35,774 bases of DNA, from assembly GCA_005777825.1 (NCBI GenBank), contig SXLB01000078.1:1-35774 (forward strand). The letters are read 5' to 3'. A program made the translations under genes and the position numbers. The stretch's first letter is position 1; every line of letters starts with the position of its first letter. Below the pieces are notes generated by a model. That model saw nothing but the letters and a program-made list of their open reading frames with translations, was not told the DNA's origin and ran no database searches. The stretch is from Methylotenera sp. (lineage in GTDB: Bacteria > Pseudomonadota > Gammaproteobacteria > Burkholderiales > Methylophilaceae). This document shows, in pieces, positions 9,756 to 19,787 of this stretch.

Positions 9756-9773
9756 TTAAGTCGACTGACTTAA
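9756..9773. promoter_or_regulatory. Inverted repeat TTAAGTC-GACT-GACTTAA upstream of PepSY gene
   Basis: 7-bp perfect arms, 4-nt spacer, 44 nt upstream of the likely start codon. Confidence 0.4.
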
Positions 9774-9985
9774 CGCCCTGTATCCGTAAGGTTAATTCTA
9801 GCAAAAACCATGTATATATTTAATTAATTTACACTTTATTGCAAATTGGTTATAAGTAACCAGTTAAAAATGCGCCGTTTTGATGAAGCCAACCAAGATT
9901 AGTTCAAACACAAAAATGTTTAAACTGCTGTATGCATACAGCTAGATACTGGTGCTTAGTTGAGAGGATGTATGGCCAGCGAAGA

Positions 9986-10384
9986 TTAGTAGCTATTGCC
10001 GGTGAATTTTTTGATGTCGCGCAATTGGCGTTTAGTGGGTCGACCTGAACCGCGCTCGCGGCGCGCATGAGCATCCAAGCCGGTAACTTTGAGGTTTTCT
10101 CGCTTCGCCTGACTGGCCGGCGTTTCTTGATATAACATGGCTGCTTCCGGTGCGCCCTTGCGCACATTAGATAAAGCCAGCACAGCCACTTCAATCTCGA
10201 CATCACGCGTGCGTATGGCCGCCAACTGACCAGGTCGTAATTCTTTGGCCGGTTTGACCCTGTCGCCATCCAAATGTACTTTGCCAGTGTCGATGGCTGT
10301 AGTGGCTAAGCTACGGGTTTTAAAAAAACGCGCCGCCCACAACCATTTGTCTAACCGACATTTGCTTTCCACTTCACTATTCAT
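9986..10384 (-). CDS. hslR: S4-domain RNA-binding protein, Hsp15-like
   Basis: CRLDKWLWAARFFKTRSLATTAIDTGKVHLDGDRVKPAKELRPGQ and C-terminal GRPTKRQLRDIKKF. Confidence 0.92.
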   Translation of the reverse strand: MNSEVESKCRLDKWLWAARFFKTRSLATTAIDTGKVHLDGDRVKPAKELRPGQLAAIRTRDVEIEVAVLALSNVRKGAPEAAMLYQETPASQAKRENLKVTGLDAHARRERGSGRPTKRQLRDIKKFTGNSY

Positions 10385-10408
10385 ATTGCCGCAAACCTAG
10401 AAGATGGC

Positions 10409-12556
10409 TTAACGCGTGCGCTCTAGCAAGGTGGTTTTTGGTAGATTTTGCTCCAACACCAACTTAAAGGATGCCAAGGTTTCAGTTGCTAGGACGCTCA
10501 CTGCTTCGAGGGTATGGCCCGTGAGCAGCAATATGCCTTCTGCCACATTATTCATGGTGTTGATGTGAAATTGCCCCTGTGCCACCGCCTCCACCACTTC
10601 GTCCGCCAAGATAAGGTGACGAACATTGCGACCCGGGATTAACACGCCCTGCGTGCCATCTAAGCCTATGTCTTTACATACCCTAAAGTAGCCTTCTATC
10701 TTTTCATTAAGGCCACCCACCGGCAGCACTTCGCCGTGTTGATTTAAGGCGCCGGTCACGGCTACGCCTTGCTTAATAGGCAATCTCGACAAAGCCGATA
10801 AGAGCACAAATAACTCCGCGCACGATGCCGAATCGCCATCCACGCCGTTGTATTCTTGTTCAAACACCAAGGAGGCCGTCATGTTCAGCGGGTTCAGTTT
10901 GGCAAAATTGGTGTGCAACCAACTTTGCAATATCATCACGCCTTTATCGTGCGTGGGGCCGCTCATCAGTACTTCACGGTCTATGGTTAGCACATCGCGG
11001 CGACCGGCATAGCAATTAGCCGAAATGCGGATGGGCGAGCCAAAACTGGCGTCGGCAAGGTCTATGTGCGTTAAACCGTTGATTTGGCCGACGGCTTCGC
11101 CTTGCACGGTAATCATCAATTCGTTATCGACGATGGAGTCACGCATGTGCCCTTCTATGTAACCGTGCCGTGCATAACGCCGACTGATGGCGGCTTTCAC
11201 GTCTTCCACATCGACTAATTTAGCCTCACGCAAACTGGCTGCCGCGGCGCTCTCTAACATCAATTTTTCTAGCACGGCGAATTCGGTGCTTAAGCGTGTT
11301 TGGTCTTCTTCCAACCTATGCATGGCTTGCAACAAAGCCACCACGGCGGCGGCCGTGAAGTGACTGCAATTAAATTGCTGGCATTTTTGGGCGATAAAGG
11401 CGGCGTAGGCCGCGTAATTATCCGGACTGGCTTTCACTTTTTCGGCGAACTCAATCTTGATCGGGAAGTAATTAAAGAAATCGTAGTTCTCGTCTATCAG
11501 CAAATAATAATCTTCGCGCGTGGCCACCAGCACCAATTTAACCGACACCGGTATGACGGATTGCGCGCTCACAAAACTGCCTCCTGCGCTGCCACTGCTG
11601 GCTAAATCTTCTATCTGCAAGGTGCCATTGCGTAAAAAGCGATGCAGCTTTTCTAATATCTGCGCCCCATTGGCTTCGTCTGCCAACAGATCGCGTAAGT
11701 TAATCAGCAAGGTGCCGCCGTCGGCGCGCAACAAATTGCCGGCGCGCAAACGCAAAAAATCCGGCGCCGCGCTGGATTCCGCTGCACTTTCTATGCCGCC
11801 AAATAGCGATTGCAAACTGGGGTCGTTGTCGTAAATGACTGGCGCATGGGCCGCGCTCTGACCGGCAGCCAAAACGCCTTGATGGTGATCCACCAATAAA
11901 TTCACGCGGTAACGGCCAAAAAAACTTTCGCTTAACAAGGCATCCAGGTTGCTGTCTCCCTCGCCTGCTGCACTGGGTTGCCAAGCTTCCAAATACTCCA
12001 TGATGTCTTTTTGCATCCAAGCAAAATAAGCCAGCAAACTGGCGTTGTTGGCAATCGCCGGCACGCTGGCATTGATGCCTTGTAATTGCGCTTGAAGAAA
12101 GGTCACTATGGCGGTGCTGGCTTGATCCTTGATGCGCGCTTCCAACAAATTGGCTAACTCTTTAGCCAAATGCCGAATAAATTGATCCAAGGCTTGTTTT
12201 AATTGACCGCCCACCCCTGCCGGTAATTTTAAAAACACCGGTTTGCCTTGGCTGTCAAAAGGATACAAGGCAACCAAATCATTAGGCGGCACTTGTTTGG
12301 CCGCAGCATCGTGCATCGCACTTAACATCAAGGTGGTACGACCCGTACCAGGTTCGCCCAGGGCCAACAAATTAAAACCAGGCTGGCGGATAGCCAAGCC
12401 AAATTCAGCGGCTTTTTTGGCTTCGGGTTGCGCCACCCAGGCTTGTTGCTGCGCACTGCATTGCTTGCCTCCCAGCAAGGATGAAGTATCCGCAAATTTA
12501 AATTGCTTGGGGTCAATATTGAGGGTTAATTGCTCAGGGCTTAAAGACTGTGACAT
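10409..12556 (-). CDS. Lon-like ATP-dependent protease with AAA domain (YcbZ/LonH-type)
   Basis: GEPGTGRTT nucleotide-binding loop; S16 catalytic region GVDGDSASCAELFVLLSALSRLPIKQGVAVTGALNQHGEVLPVGGLNEKIEGYF. Confidence 0.88.
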   Translation of the reverse strand: MSQSLSPEQLTLNIDPKQFKFADTSSLLGGKQCSAQQQAWVAQPEAKKAAEFGLAIRQPGFNLLALGEPGTGRTTLMLSAMHDAAAKQVPPNDLVALYPFDSQGKPVFLKLPAGVGGQLKQALDQFIRHLAKELANLLEARIKDQASTAIVTFLQAQLQGINASVPAIANNASLLAYFAWMQKDIMEYLEAWQPSAAGEGDSNLDALLSESFFGRYRVNLLVDHHQGVLAAGQSAAHAPVIYDNDPSLQSLFGGIESAAESSAAPDFLRLRAGNLLRADGGTLLINLRDLLADEANGAQILEKLHRFLRNGTLQIEDLASSGSAGGSFVSAQSVIPVSVKLVLVATREDYYLLIDENYDFFNYFPIKIEFAEKVKASPDNYAAYAAFIAQKCQQFNCSHFTAAAVVALLQAMHRLEEDQTRLSTEFAVLEKLMLESAAAASLREAKLVDVEDVKAAISRRYARHGYIEGHMRDSIVDNELMITVQGEAVGQINGLTHIDLADASFGSPIRISANCYAGRRDVLTIDREVLMSGPTHDKGVMILQSWLHTNFAKLNPLNMTASLVFEQEYNGVDGDSASCAELFVLLSALSRLPIKQGVAVTGALNQHGEVLPVGGLNEKIEGYFRVCKDIGLDGTQGVLIPGRNVRHLILADEVVEAVAQGQFHINTMNNVAEGILLLTGHTLEAVSVLATETLASFKLVLEQNLPKTTLLERTR

Positions 12557-12600
12557 ATCACCTAACTAAATTATCAAATCGATAGTGTTAAACATTATTT

Positions 12601-13056
12601 TTAAGGCAGTTGCCAGCGCTTTTGCGCATCGTGGTCACTGTCCTTGTCGTCCAACCAGCGTTCACCGCTTGCGGTCAGTTCTTTCTTCCAAAATGGCGCT
12701 TGCGTTTTCAAGTAATCCATAATGAATTCGCAGGCTTTAAAGGCCTGATCGCGGTGCGCACTGGCTACCGCCACCAAAACGATTTGCTCGCTAGCCTGCA
12801 GGCTGCCCACGCGATGCACCACGGTCGCATCCAACACAGCCCAGCGGCTGGCTGCGTCAGCCACAATAGCCTGCAAGGCTTTCTCGGTCATGCCCGGGTA
12901 ATGCTCCAAGGTCAATTGACTCACCGTCTCGCCCTCGTTTAAATCACGCACCAAGCCAACAAAACTCACCAAGGCACCGATGTCTTGGCGTGACTCGCGC
13001 ATGCGAGCCAACTCAAAATTTAAATCAAAATCTTCGCTTTGAACGGCAATTTTCAT
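12601..13056 (-). CDS. moaE: Molybdopterin synthase catalytic subunit MoaE
   Basis: GALVSFVGLVRDLNEGETVSQLTLEHYPGMTEKAL and HRVGSLQASEQIVLVAVASAHRDQAF. Confidence 0.95.
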   Translation of the reverse strand: MKIAVQSEDFDLNFELARMRESRQDIGALVSFVGLVRDLNEGETVSQLTLEHYPGMTEKALQAIVADAASRWAVLDATVVHRVGSLQASEQIVLVAVASAHRDQAFKACEFIMDYLKTQAPFWKKELTASGERWLDDKDSDHDAQKRWQLP

Positions 13057-13079
13057 GGTGGCATTAATTTAGGGCTGAC

Positions 13080-13337
13080 TTAGCCGCCGGTCACCGGTGG
13101 GAAAAACGCCACCTCGTCACCGTCGACAATTAAGGCCTGATCATCGACCAATTCATGATTAATCGCACCCCGGACTTTTAAGCTACCGAGTAACATTTTT
13201 TGCCAGACCTCACTGCGTTTAGCCAACAGGCCTTTTAGTTTCAATAAGCTCAATTCGTCGTCCGGCAATTCCAAATCTTCACTGGAAAACTTCAAGGTTT
13301 CTTTTAATCTTGCAAAATAAAATATCTTTATTTTCAT
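13080..13337 (-). CDS. moaD: Molybdopterin synthase sulfur carrier subunit MoaD
   Basis: Ubiquitin-like fold length with C-terminal GDEVAFFPPVTGG. Confidence 0.95.
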   Translation of the reverse strand: MKIKIFYFARLKETLKFSSEDLELPDDELSLLKLKGLLAKRSEVWQKMLLGSLKVRGAINHELVDDQALIVDGDEVAFFPPVTGG

Positions 13338-13354
13338 AATGTTATATAAATTTA

Positions 13355-14674
13355 TTAATCTTCTTTATCTTCTACTACATCCAACACATCGAGCGGCTGA
13401 TCGGCCAATTCGACGCGTTCAATCTTAGCAAAACGTTGGGTGATTTTTTGACTGGAGATGTGCACGTCTTGGGCATTTTCATGGGCTTGACGGATGTTGT
13501 CGGCCAGCTTCTTCATGCGCTGATCAAAGCGCCCAAAGTCTTTGCTAAGTTTAGCCAATTCTTCTTTAATGACGTGTACTTGCTTGCGCGTTTCCACGTC
13601 TTTTAACACCGCGCGCGCGGTATTTAACACCGCCATCAAGGTGGTGGGTGACACCACCCAAACGCGCTTATTCATGGCGTACTCAATGACATCTTGATGG
13701 TAGGCGTGCAATTCAGCAAACACCGCTTCAGCCGGTATAAACATCACCGCGCCGTCGGACGTGACATTGGAAATGATGTATTTCTTGGCGATGTCATCGA
13801 CGTGTTTTTTTACGTCCAATTTGAATTGCTTTTCCGCCAGCAGTTGTTCGGCTTCGGCTAACTTGCTATCAAACATGCGGTGGTAGTTTTCCAAGGGAAA
13901 CTTACTGTCCACCGCAACGGTGCCGGTAGGTTCGGGTAGAAATAAGGCGCAATCGGCCCGCGTGCCGTTTTCAAAACTGTGCTGCATGGCGTAGGAGTTA
14001 ACCGGCAATACATTGCGCACCAAGGCCTCCAATTGCACCTCACCAAAGGCACCACGCGAACGCTTGTCGCCCAACAACTCTTGCAGGCTCACCACGTTAG
14101 TGGTTAAACCATCGATTTTCTTCTGCGCTTCGTCTATGGTGGCCAATCGCGCCATCACATCAACAAAGGTTTGATTGGTTTTCTTAAAGCCCTCGTCCAA
14201 GCGCTCGGACACCTTGCCACCTATTTGCTCCAAACGGTTGTCCACGGCTTTGCTTAAACTCTCTATGCTTAGGCTTAGGGTGGTGGTGGCTTTAAGCATG
14301 GTATCGTTAATCAAGGCTTGCTGCGCCTGTCCTTGTTCCGCCAAGGTGGTGTGCAGTTTCTCCATGATGCTTTCACGGGTCAATGCTAAATTGCTGTTTT
14401 GCGCCAATTGCAAGGCCTGCATGGCTTCGCGTGTGCTTTGCAACTCGTTGGCCACGCTAGCACGCAAGCGTTCACTGGTCTCTTGCGAGGACGCGCTTAA
14501 GCGGTCGCCCAATTTATTTAAGCCATCATTAAAATCCAGCAACATGGCCCGGTGCTTTTCTTCTAACTGCTGCAGTATTAAGGCTTGCTGATTGCCTGCC
14601 GAACCTCGGCTTATTAGCCTGAGTAACAGCAAGAAAATCAGCACCAGCAAGACCAATATGGAAATTTGTATCAT
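13355..14674 (-). CDS. rmuC: DNA recombination protein RmuC
   Basis: N-terminal TM, coiled coil, LQELLGDKRSRGAFGEVQLEALVRNVLP and VDSKFPLENYHRM. Confidence 0.93.
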   Translation of the reverse strand: MIQISILVLLVLIFLLLLRLISRGSAGNQQALILQQLEEKHRAMLLDFNDGLNKLGDRLSASSQETSERLRASVANELQSTREAMQALQLAQNSNLALTRESIMEKLHTTLAEQGQAQQALINDTMLKATTTLSLSIESLSKAVDNRLEQIGGKVSERLDEGFKKTNQTFVDVMARLATIDEAQKKIDGLTTNVVSLQELLGDKRSRGAFGEVQLEALVRNVLPVNSYAMQHSFENGTRADCALFLPEPTGTVAVDSKFPLENYHRMFDSKLAEAEQLLAEKQFKLDVKKHVDDIAKKYIISNVTSDGAVMFIPAEAVFAELHAYHQDVIEYAMNKRVWVVSPTTLMAVLNTARAVLKDVETRKQVHVIKEELAKLSKDFGRFDQRMKKLADNIRQAHENAQDVHISSQKITQRFAKIERVELADQPLDVLDVVEDKED

Positions 14675-14734
14675 GGGATGGATTATACCTGATGGGGCCA
14701 GGCCCGCTTGAGCAATGTATAGGGCGAGCGTCGC

Positions 14735-15769
14735 TTAAACTAGGTCACGGGCACGCAATTCCGACTTGATGTAGGCGTAATAAATCGGCGCAGCAACAAT
14801 GCCGGTTAAACCAAATGCGGCTTCCATGCAGAGCATGGCGATTAACAGTTCCCAGGCATTAGCGCGTATCTGACTGCCAACAATGCGCGCATTTAAAAAG
14901 TACTCCAACTTATGGATAACAATCAAATACAGCAAAGAGCCCACCGCCACCAACAAGGATTGACTGAGGCTAACGATGACTATCATGGTGTTGGAGATTA
15001 AATTGCCTATCACCGGAATCAAACCGACCACAAAGGTAATGGCTATCATGGTTTTAATCAGCGGCAGATGCACCCCCATCATAGGCAACACCAAGGCCAA
15101 ATACATAGCAGTAAAAACCGTGTTGATAGCGGAAATGCGCACTTGCGCAAACACCACACGCTTGAATGCATCGCTAAAAAACTCACCGCGGCAAGCTAAA
15201 GCCCGCGCAAATGGCTTGAAGTTGTCCATGGCCACCGCGTCGCGCACCGCCAATATGCCGCCTATGATCATGCCTATTAAGATGTGTGCGGTTGCCCTGC
15301 CGGCTTCCTTACCCACCACTTGCAATTCATCGGCATGACTGCGTAACCACTGTGATGCTTGCTCTTTAAAGGTAATGGCATCGGCCGGCAAATGCTCAAA
15401 CAACCAAGCCGGCAATATCTTACGGCTGTCTTCTATGATTTGCGCCATTTTGGCCAGCAGTACGGTTAAGCTGCCCGAATCGGATCTAAAAAAAGCCACC
15501 AAACCGGCGCCGGCAAAGGCCAGCAAGCTAACAATAATCACCACCAGTATGGCGACTGCCCATAATTTTGATACATTACTTGGCTTATTGTTCGAAAACC
15601 TTCTCGCCAGCATGGGCGTGATGATGTGCACCAATTCAAAAACCAACAAGCCAGCCAACACAGCCGGCAACAAATGAAATAGCAGCACAAATACCAGCGC
15701 AATGGCGGCCATGATCCAAGCGGCCACTTCGTGCGCAGTCGCGGGGCTGAGTTTAATTGTTTTAGTCAT
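14735..15769 (-). CDS. AI-2E family transporter (PerM-like)
   Basis: Multi-TM protein with VGLIPVIGNLISNTMIVIVSL and C-terminal FGLTGIVAAPIYYAYIKSEL. Confidence 0.85.
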   Translation of the reverse strand: MTKTIKLSPATAHEVAAWIMAAIALVFVLLFHLLPAVLAGLLVFELVHIITPMLARRFSNNKPSNVSKLWAVAILVVIIVSLLAFAGAGLVAFFRSDSGSLTVLLAKMAQIIEDSRKILPAWLFEHLPADAITFKEQASQWLRSHADELQVVGKEAGRATAHILIGMIIGGILAVRDAVAMDNFKPFARALACRGEFFSDAFKRVVFAQVRISAINTVFTAMYLALVLPMMGVHLPLIKTMIAITFVVGLIPVIGNLISNTMIVIVSLSQSLLVAVGSLLYLIVIHKLEYFLNARIVGSQIRANAWELLIAMLCMEAAFGLTGIVAAPIYYAYIKSELRARDLV

Positions 15770-15845
15770 GCGTACACCTTAATTACACCTAGGAATTTTT
15801 TGCCACAATAGCATAAGCCGATTTATTTGTTGATGAAATGTGTGC

Positions 15846-16418
15846 TTATTCCGCATAGGGCTTAAAACGGTTTAGAAAATTGGCCGCTTCCTGGATCGGC
15901 AAGTTCAGCACCAAATCCACATGCTCGCCAAAGCTTTTGCTAACGATGCTGCCTTTGCATTTTTGCAAGGCACTGTTCATGGTGTCCATTTGCTTATAGC
16001 TAAGGCTTAATGCGTAATGCTGCATTTCAACAAACGCAACGGTTTTGGCTTGATCTAAAGCCAGCTTGGCCGTACCGCCATAAGCCCGCGCTAAACCGCC
16101 GGTACCTAAATTAATGCCGCCGTAATAGCGTATTACTGCCACGCAAACATTAATCAAATCGCGCCCTTCTATGAGCTTGAGCACAGGCATGCCGGCCGTA
16201 CCCGACGGTTCACCGGCATCGGAAAATCGCGGTACGATGGCCGCGCCCACTTTTAATCGATAGGCGTAAGCCAAATGATGTGCGCTGGGATGCTTAGCCG
16301 CAAACGCGCGCAAGGCAGCGGCCAGCTGGCGCTCATCGGCCACCGGCAGCGCCATGGCAAGAAAACGCGATTTATTAATGGTCTGCTCGGCAAAGCCGGC
16401 CTCGGCTAGCACTAACAA
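15846..16418 (-). CDS. YigZ/IMPACT family protein
   Basis: INKSRFLAMALPV, HLAYAYRL, FSDAGEPSGTAGMPVLKLIEG, VIRYYGGINLGTGGLARAYG; TTG start directly after the fhs stop. Confidence 0.92.
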   Translation of the reverse strand: MLVLAEAGFAEQTINKSRFLAMALPVADERQLAAALRAFAAKHPSAHHLAYAYRLKVGAAIVPRFSDAGEPSGTAGMPVLKLIEGRDLINVCVAVIRYYGGINLGTGGLARAYGGTAKLALDQAKTVAFVEMQHYALSLSYKQMDTMNSALQKCKGSIVSKSFGEHVDLVLNLPIQEAANFLNRFKPYAE

Positions 16419-18128
16419 TTAACTTAACCCACTGATATGGCCTGCCTGGTTAACAGCTATGCGCTCACTGGCAGGCAGCTTAGGCAAGCCTGGCATGGTC
16501 ATGATGTCGCCACATACGGCCACGACGAATTCCGCACCACGTGACAAACGCAATTCGCGTACGGTCAACACGTGGCCAGTAGGCGCCCCACGCAAAGTCG
16601 GGTCGGACGAAAAGGAATACTGCGTTTTGGCTATGCATACCGGAAAATGCCCGTGATGTTTTTCCAAACTAGCCAAGCTTGCTTGGGCCTTAGGGCTGAA
16701 CTCAACCTGACTGGCCCCGTATATTTTTTGCGCCACACACTTTATTTTATCGGCCAAGGGCATGGCATCCGGGTACAAAAGTCGACACGCCTGGTTGCCA
16801 CGGCTGGCGATTAGACGCAATACCGCATCGGCTAAATCAACCGCCCCACCCGCCCCCTGCGCCCAATGCTTGCAAACCACCGCTTGCGCACCCAACTTGG
16901 CGACGGCCGCTTGCAAACAGGTGATTTCAGCATCGCTGTCGCTATCAAAGTGGTTGATGGCGACCACCACAGGTAAATTGAATGCTTGCTGCAAATTGGT
17001 CAGGTGCTTTTCCAAATTCGCCATGCCGGCAATCAAGGCGGCGGTATTTTCCTGATTTAAGTTTTTCACTTCCATCCCGCCGTGAAATTTCAGTGCCCGC
17101 ACGGTGGCCACCAAGACCGCTGCCGCTGGCTTTAATCCACTCTTGCGGCACTTAATGTCCATGAATTTTTCGGCGCCTAAATCCGCGCCAAAGCCCGCTT
17201 CAGTCACCACAAAATCAGCTAGCTTTAAGGCCGCTTGGGTCGCCACCACGGAATTGCAGCCGTGCGCGATATTGGCAAACGGGCCACCGTGCACCAAAGC
17301 CGGGGTGTGAGCCAAGGTTTGCACCAAGGTAGGTTGAAAGGCATTTTTCAGCAATGCCGTCATCGCACCCTCGGCTTGCAAATCGCTGGCTAACACGGCT
17401 TGCTGCTGTTTGTTTAGGCCTATCTGTATATTGGCAAGGCGTTGTTGCAAATCGGCTAAAGAGGTGGCCAGGCAAAAGATTGCCATGACCTCGCTGGCGA
17501 CGGTAATGTCAAATCCGGTTTGCCTGCTGTAGGGAATCAACGTATTGGTCTGCGTGTCTTTACTATGACTATTCAGGGTGACGTCACGCAGTGCCCTATC
17601 GTTCATGTCCAAGCATCGGCGCCAACTGATGCTATCCGGATCAATGTTCAAGGCATTGCCTTGGTATACATGGTTATCAATTAAGGCAGCCAGCAAATTA
17701 TTGGCACTGGCGATGGCATGAAAGTCACCGGTGAAATGCAAATTAATGTCTTCCATGGGCAACACTTGTGAGTAGCCGCCACCGGTTGCGCCGCCTTTCA
17801 GACCGAACACTGGGCCCAACGACGGCTCGCGCATGCACACCATGGCGCTTTTTTGCTTTTCCGCCAGCAAGCGATTTAAGGCATCGGCCAAACCTATGGT
17901 AGTGGTGGTTTTACCTTCGCCGGCCGGGGTTGGGCTAATGGCCGTAACTAGGATTAACTGGCCGTCAGGCTTAGCCTGCAATCTTTGCATGGCTTGCGCC
18001 GACAGCTTGGCAATATACGGCCCATAGTGCAGCAAATCCTCGGGCGCTAAATTCAACGCCGCCGCAATTTGCGTTATGGCTTGCATTTCAGCCGCTTGCG
18101 CGATGGCTATGTCGCTTAGCATGGCCAC
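16419..18128 (-). CDS. fhs: Formate--tetrahydrofolate ligase
   Basis: [65 protein letters not shown]. Confidence 0.97.
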   Translation of the reverse strand: MAMLSDIAIAQAAEMQAITQIAAALNLAPEDLLHYGPYIAKLSAQAMQRLQAKPDGQLILVTAISPTPAGEGKTTTTIGLADALNRLLAEKQKSAMVCMREPSLGPVFGLKGGATGGGYSQVLPMEDINLHFTGDFHAIASANNLLAALIDNHVYQGNALNIDPDSISWRRCLDMNDRALRDVTLNSHSKDTQTNTLIPYSRQTGFDITVASEVMAIFCLATSLADLQQRLANIQIGLNKQQQAVLASDLQAEGAMTALLKNAFQPTLVQTLAHTPALVHGGPFANIAHGCNSVVATQAALKLADFVVTEAGFGADLGAEKFMDIKCRKSGLKPAAAVLVATVRALKFHGGMEVKNLNQENTAALIAGMANLEKHLTNLQQAFNLPVVVAINHFDSDSDAEITCLQAAVAKLGAQAVVCKHWAQGAGGAVDLADAVLRLIASRGNQACRLLYPDAMPLADKIKCVAQKIYGASQVEFSPKAQASLASLEKHHGHFPVCIAKTQYSFSSDPTLRGAPTGHVLTVRELRLSRGAEFVVAVCGDIMTMPGLPKLPASERIAVNQAGHISGLS

Positions 18129-18679
18129 TAAAAATCGCCTTTACTGGCTTTATTGATCAAGCTCAATAAACTGGTTTCCAAGTCTCTTGCGGCTTGTTGT
18201 GCGCGTAACGTCGGCTGTTTAATGTGACTCAGGTCGTAAGTCGGTCTGGCCAGTGCGATAAACAAACGCATGCGCCGATTGGCATCCGGCTTTTCGTAAA
18301 TGGCGATGCGGCACGGCGCAAACACCAAAAATTCCGGATGATCGAGAAAGATTTCCGTGCCCAAGCTTAAATTGCAGAAGCTTTGTACTTCCTTAATGCC
18401 CTGCGGGTCTATGCCACGGTTTTTGATGTGTTCGGTGATGGAAAAATTGGCCGGGTTAACAAAGTTAATGCTTAGCGCCAAGCTTTTTAAACTTTCCGTG
18501 ACGTCTTGGTAAGTTAAGCCCTCACGCACCGGCAATTCGTATATGGCATTAGTCGGGTCTATGGCCGGCATGCCGGCTTCCACTTGCCCTGAAAGCAAAG
18601 CATGCTTTGATTTGGGCGGATTTAGGCTGCAAGCACACAACATGCACGCCACCAAGAACAGCACAGCCGACAGACGCAT
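18128..18679 (-). CDS. DUF302-type lipoprotein
   Basis: Lipobox-like MLCACSLN; C-terminal [40 protein letters not shown] resembles DUF302 proteins. Confidence 0.75.
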   Translation of the reverse strand: MRLSAVLFLVACMLCACSLNPPKSKHALLSGQVEAGMPAIDPTNAIYELPVREGLTYQDVTESLKSLALSINFVNPANFSITEHIKNRGIDPQGIKEVQSFCNLSLGTEIFLDHPEFLVFAPCRIAIYEKPDANRRMRLFIALARPTYDLSHIKQPTLRAQQAARDLETSLLSLINKASKGDF

Positions 18680-18714
18680 ACATCCCTTTGTTTTTTGATT
18701 GAGCTAAGTGCTAA

Positions 18715-19641
18715 TTATGCACTTATTTTTAGTGCTGCATTCACTGCCGCCTGATTAAATTGCGGCGCAATCAATTCTATGAAGCCATACATATAGCTGC
18801 GCAAAAAAGCATCCTTGCGCACGCCCAAATAGGTGGTGCTGTCGGCAAACAAATGGCTGACATCGACTTTAATCAAACTGGCATCGCGCTCATCGTCGTA
18901 AGCCATGTTGGCCAACAAGCCCACGCCCAAGCCCAAACTGACATAGGTTTTAATCACGTCGGCATCGATGGCGGTCAACACCACATTCGGCGACAAACCG
19001 GCATTGCTAAAAGTGGTGGAAACCAGCGTGCCACCAGTGAACCCAAAATCGTAGGTGATCAGTGGGTAAGCCGCCAATTTCTTTAGACTAAGATTGCTTT
19101 CCAATAGCAAAGGATGGCCATGCGGCACCACCACACAACGATTCCATTTATAACAAGGCAAACACAGTAAATTTTCAAAATCGCTGATGTACTCGGTGGC
19201 AATCCCTATGTCCGCATCGCCATTGGCGACCAGTTCAGCCACTTGCTTGGGGTTGCCTTGGTGGATATTGAGTTTCACTTGCGGAAACTGCGTCATAAAC
19301 GTTTTTACTGCCGTCGGCAATTTGTAACGTGCTTGCGTGTGGGTCGTAGCTATGGTCAAGGTGCCGGTTTCGATGTTGGCAAATTCATCACCCACCCGCT
19401 TGATGTTGTCGACCTGTTGCATGACTTTGGCGGCCAAATTTAGTATTTGTTGGCCAGGCTCGGTAATGCCGGTTAAACGTTTGCCATTCCGCTGAAAAAT
19501 CTGCAGGCCTATCTCTTCCTCAAACAACTGAATCTGCTTACTCACGCCAGGCTGCGAGGTATACAAAACCTCAGCCGCATTAGTGATATTTAGGTCTTGT
19601 CGCGCCACTTCATTTAGGTATCGCAATTGTTGTAATTTCAT
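18715..19641 (-). CDS. cysB: LysR-type regulator, CysB family
   Basis: MKLQQLRYLNEVARQDLNITNAAEVLYTSQPGVSKQIQLFEEEIGLQIFQRNGKRLTGIT, divergent from sulfur-assimilation genes. Confidence 0.93.
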   Translation of the reverse strand: MKLQQLRYLNEVARQDLNITNAAEVLYTSQPGVSKQIQLFEEEIGLQIFQRNGKRLTGITEPGQQILNLAAKVMQQVDNIKRVGDEFANIETGTLTIATTHTQARYKLPTAVKTFMTQFPQVKLNIHQGNPKQVAELVANGDADIGIATEYISDFENLLCLPCYKWNRCVVVPHGHPLLLESNLSLKKLAAYPLITYDFGFTGGTLVSTTFSNAGLSPNVVLTAIDADVIKTYVSLGLGVGLLANMAYDDERDASLIKVDVSHLFADSTTYLGVRKDAFLRSYMYGFIELIAPQFNQAAVNAALKISA

Positions 19642-19696
19642 CCGCTGTTCTTTCCATCAAAACCGTGCGTTCAATATAACGAAAAATTATACGTAT

Positions 19697-19739
19697 AGAA
19701 TAACATATTCTAAAAAAACTAATTTACTCCTGCTATAGT
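19697..19739 (+). promoter_or_regulatory. Candidate CysB operator (AGAATA-ACA-TATTCT, 19697-19711) and -10 TATAGT (19734-19739)
   Basis: Perfect 6-bp arms centred ~42 bp upstream of the predicted TSS, with no good -35; adjacent palindrome TATACGTATA at 19688-19697. Confidence 0.55.
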
Positions 19740-19787
19740 GCGCATCTAAATTTTTTAGTTCCACCCTTTTGATAACGGATACTCCAT

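Noticed and set aside
9927-9942. LexA/SOS box
   Set aside because: CTGT-N6-ACAG spacing does not match CTGT-N8-ACAG and it is not upstream of a DNA-repair gene; kept only as an unexplained palindrome.
9904-10269. 121-aa minus ORF overlapping hslR
   Set aside because: Out of frame with the clear Hsp15/S4 protein at 9986-10384.
18150-18175. Second FNR-like sequence TTGATCAAGCTCAA
   Set aside because: Imperfect and inside the 3' end of the DUF302 coding region with no promoter downstream.
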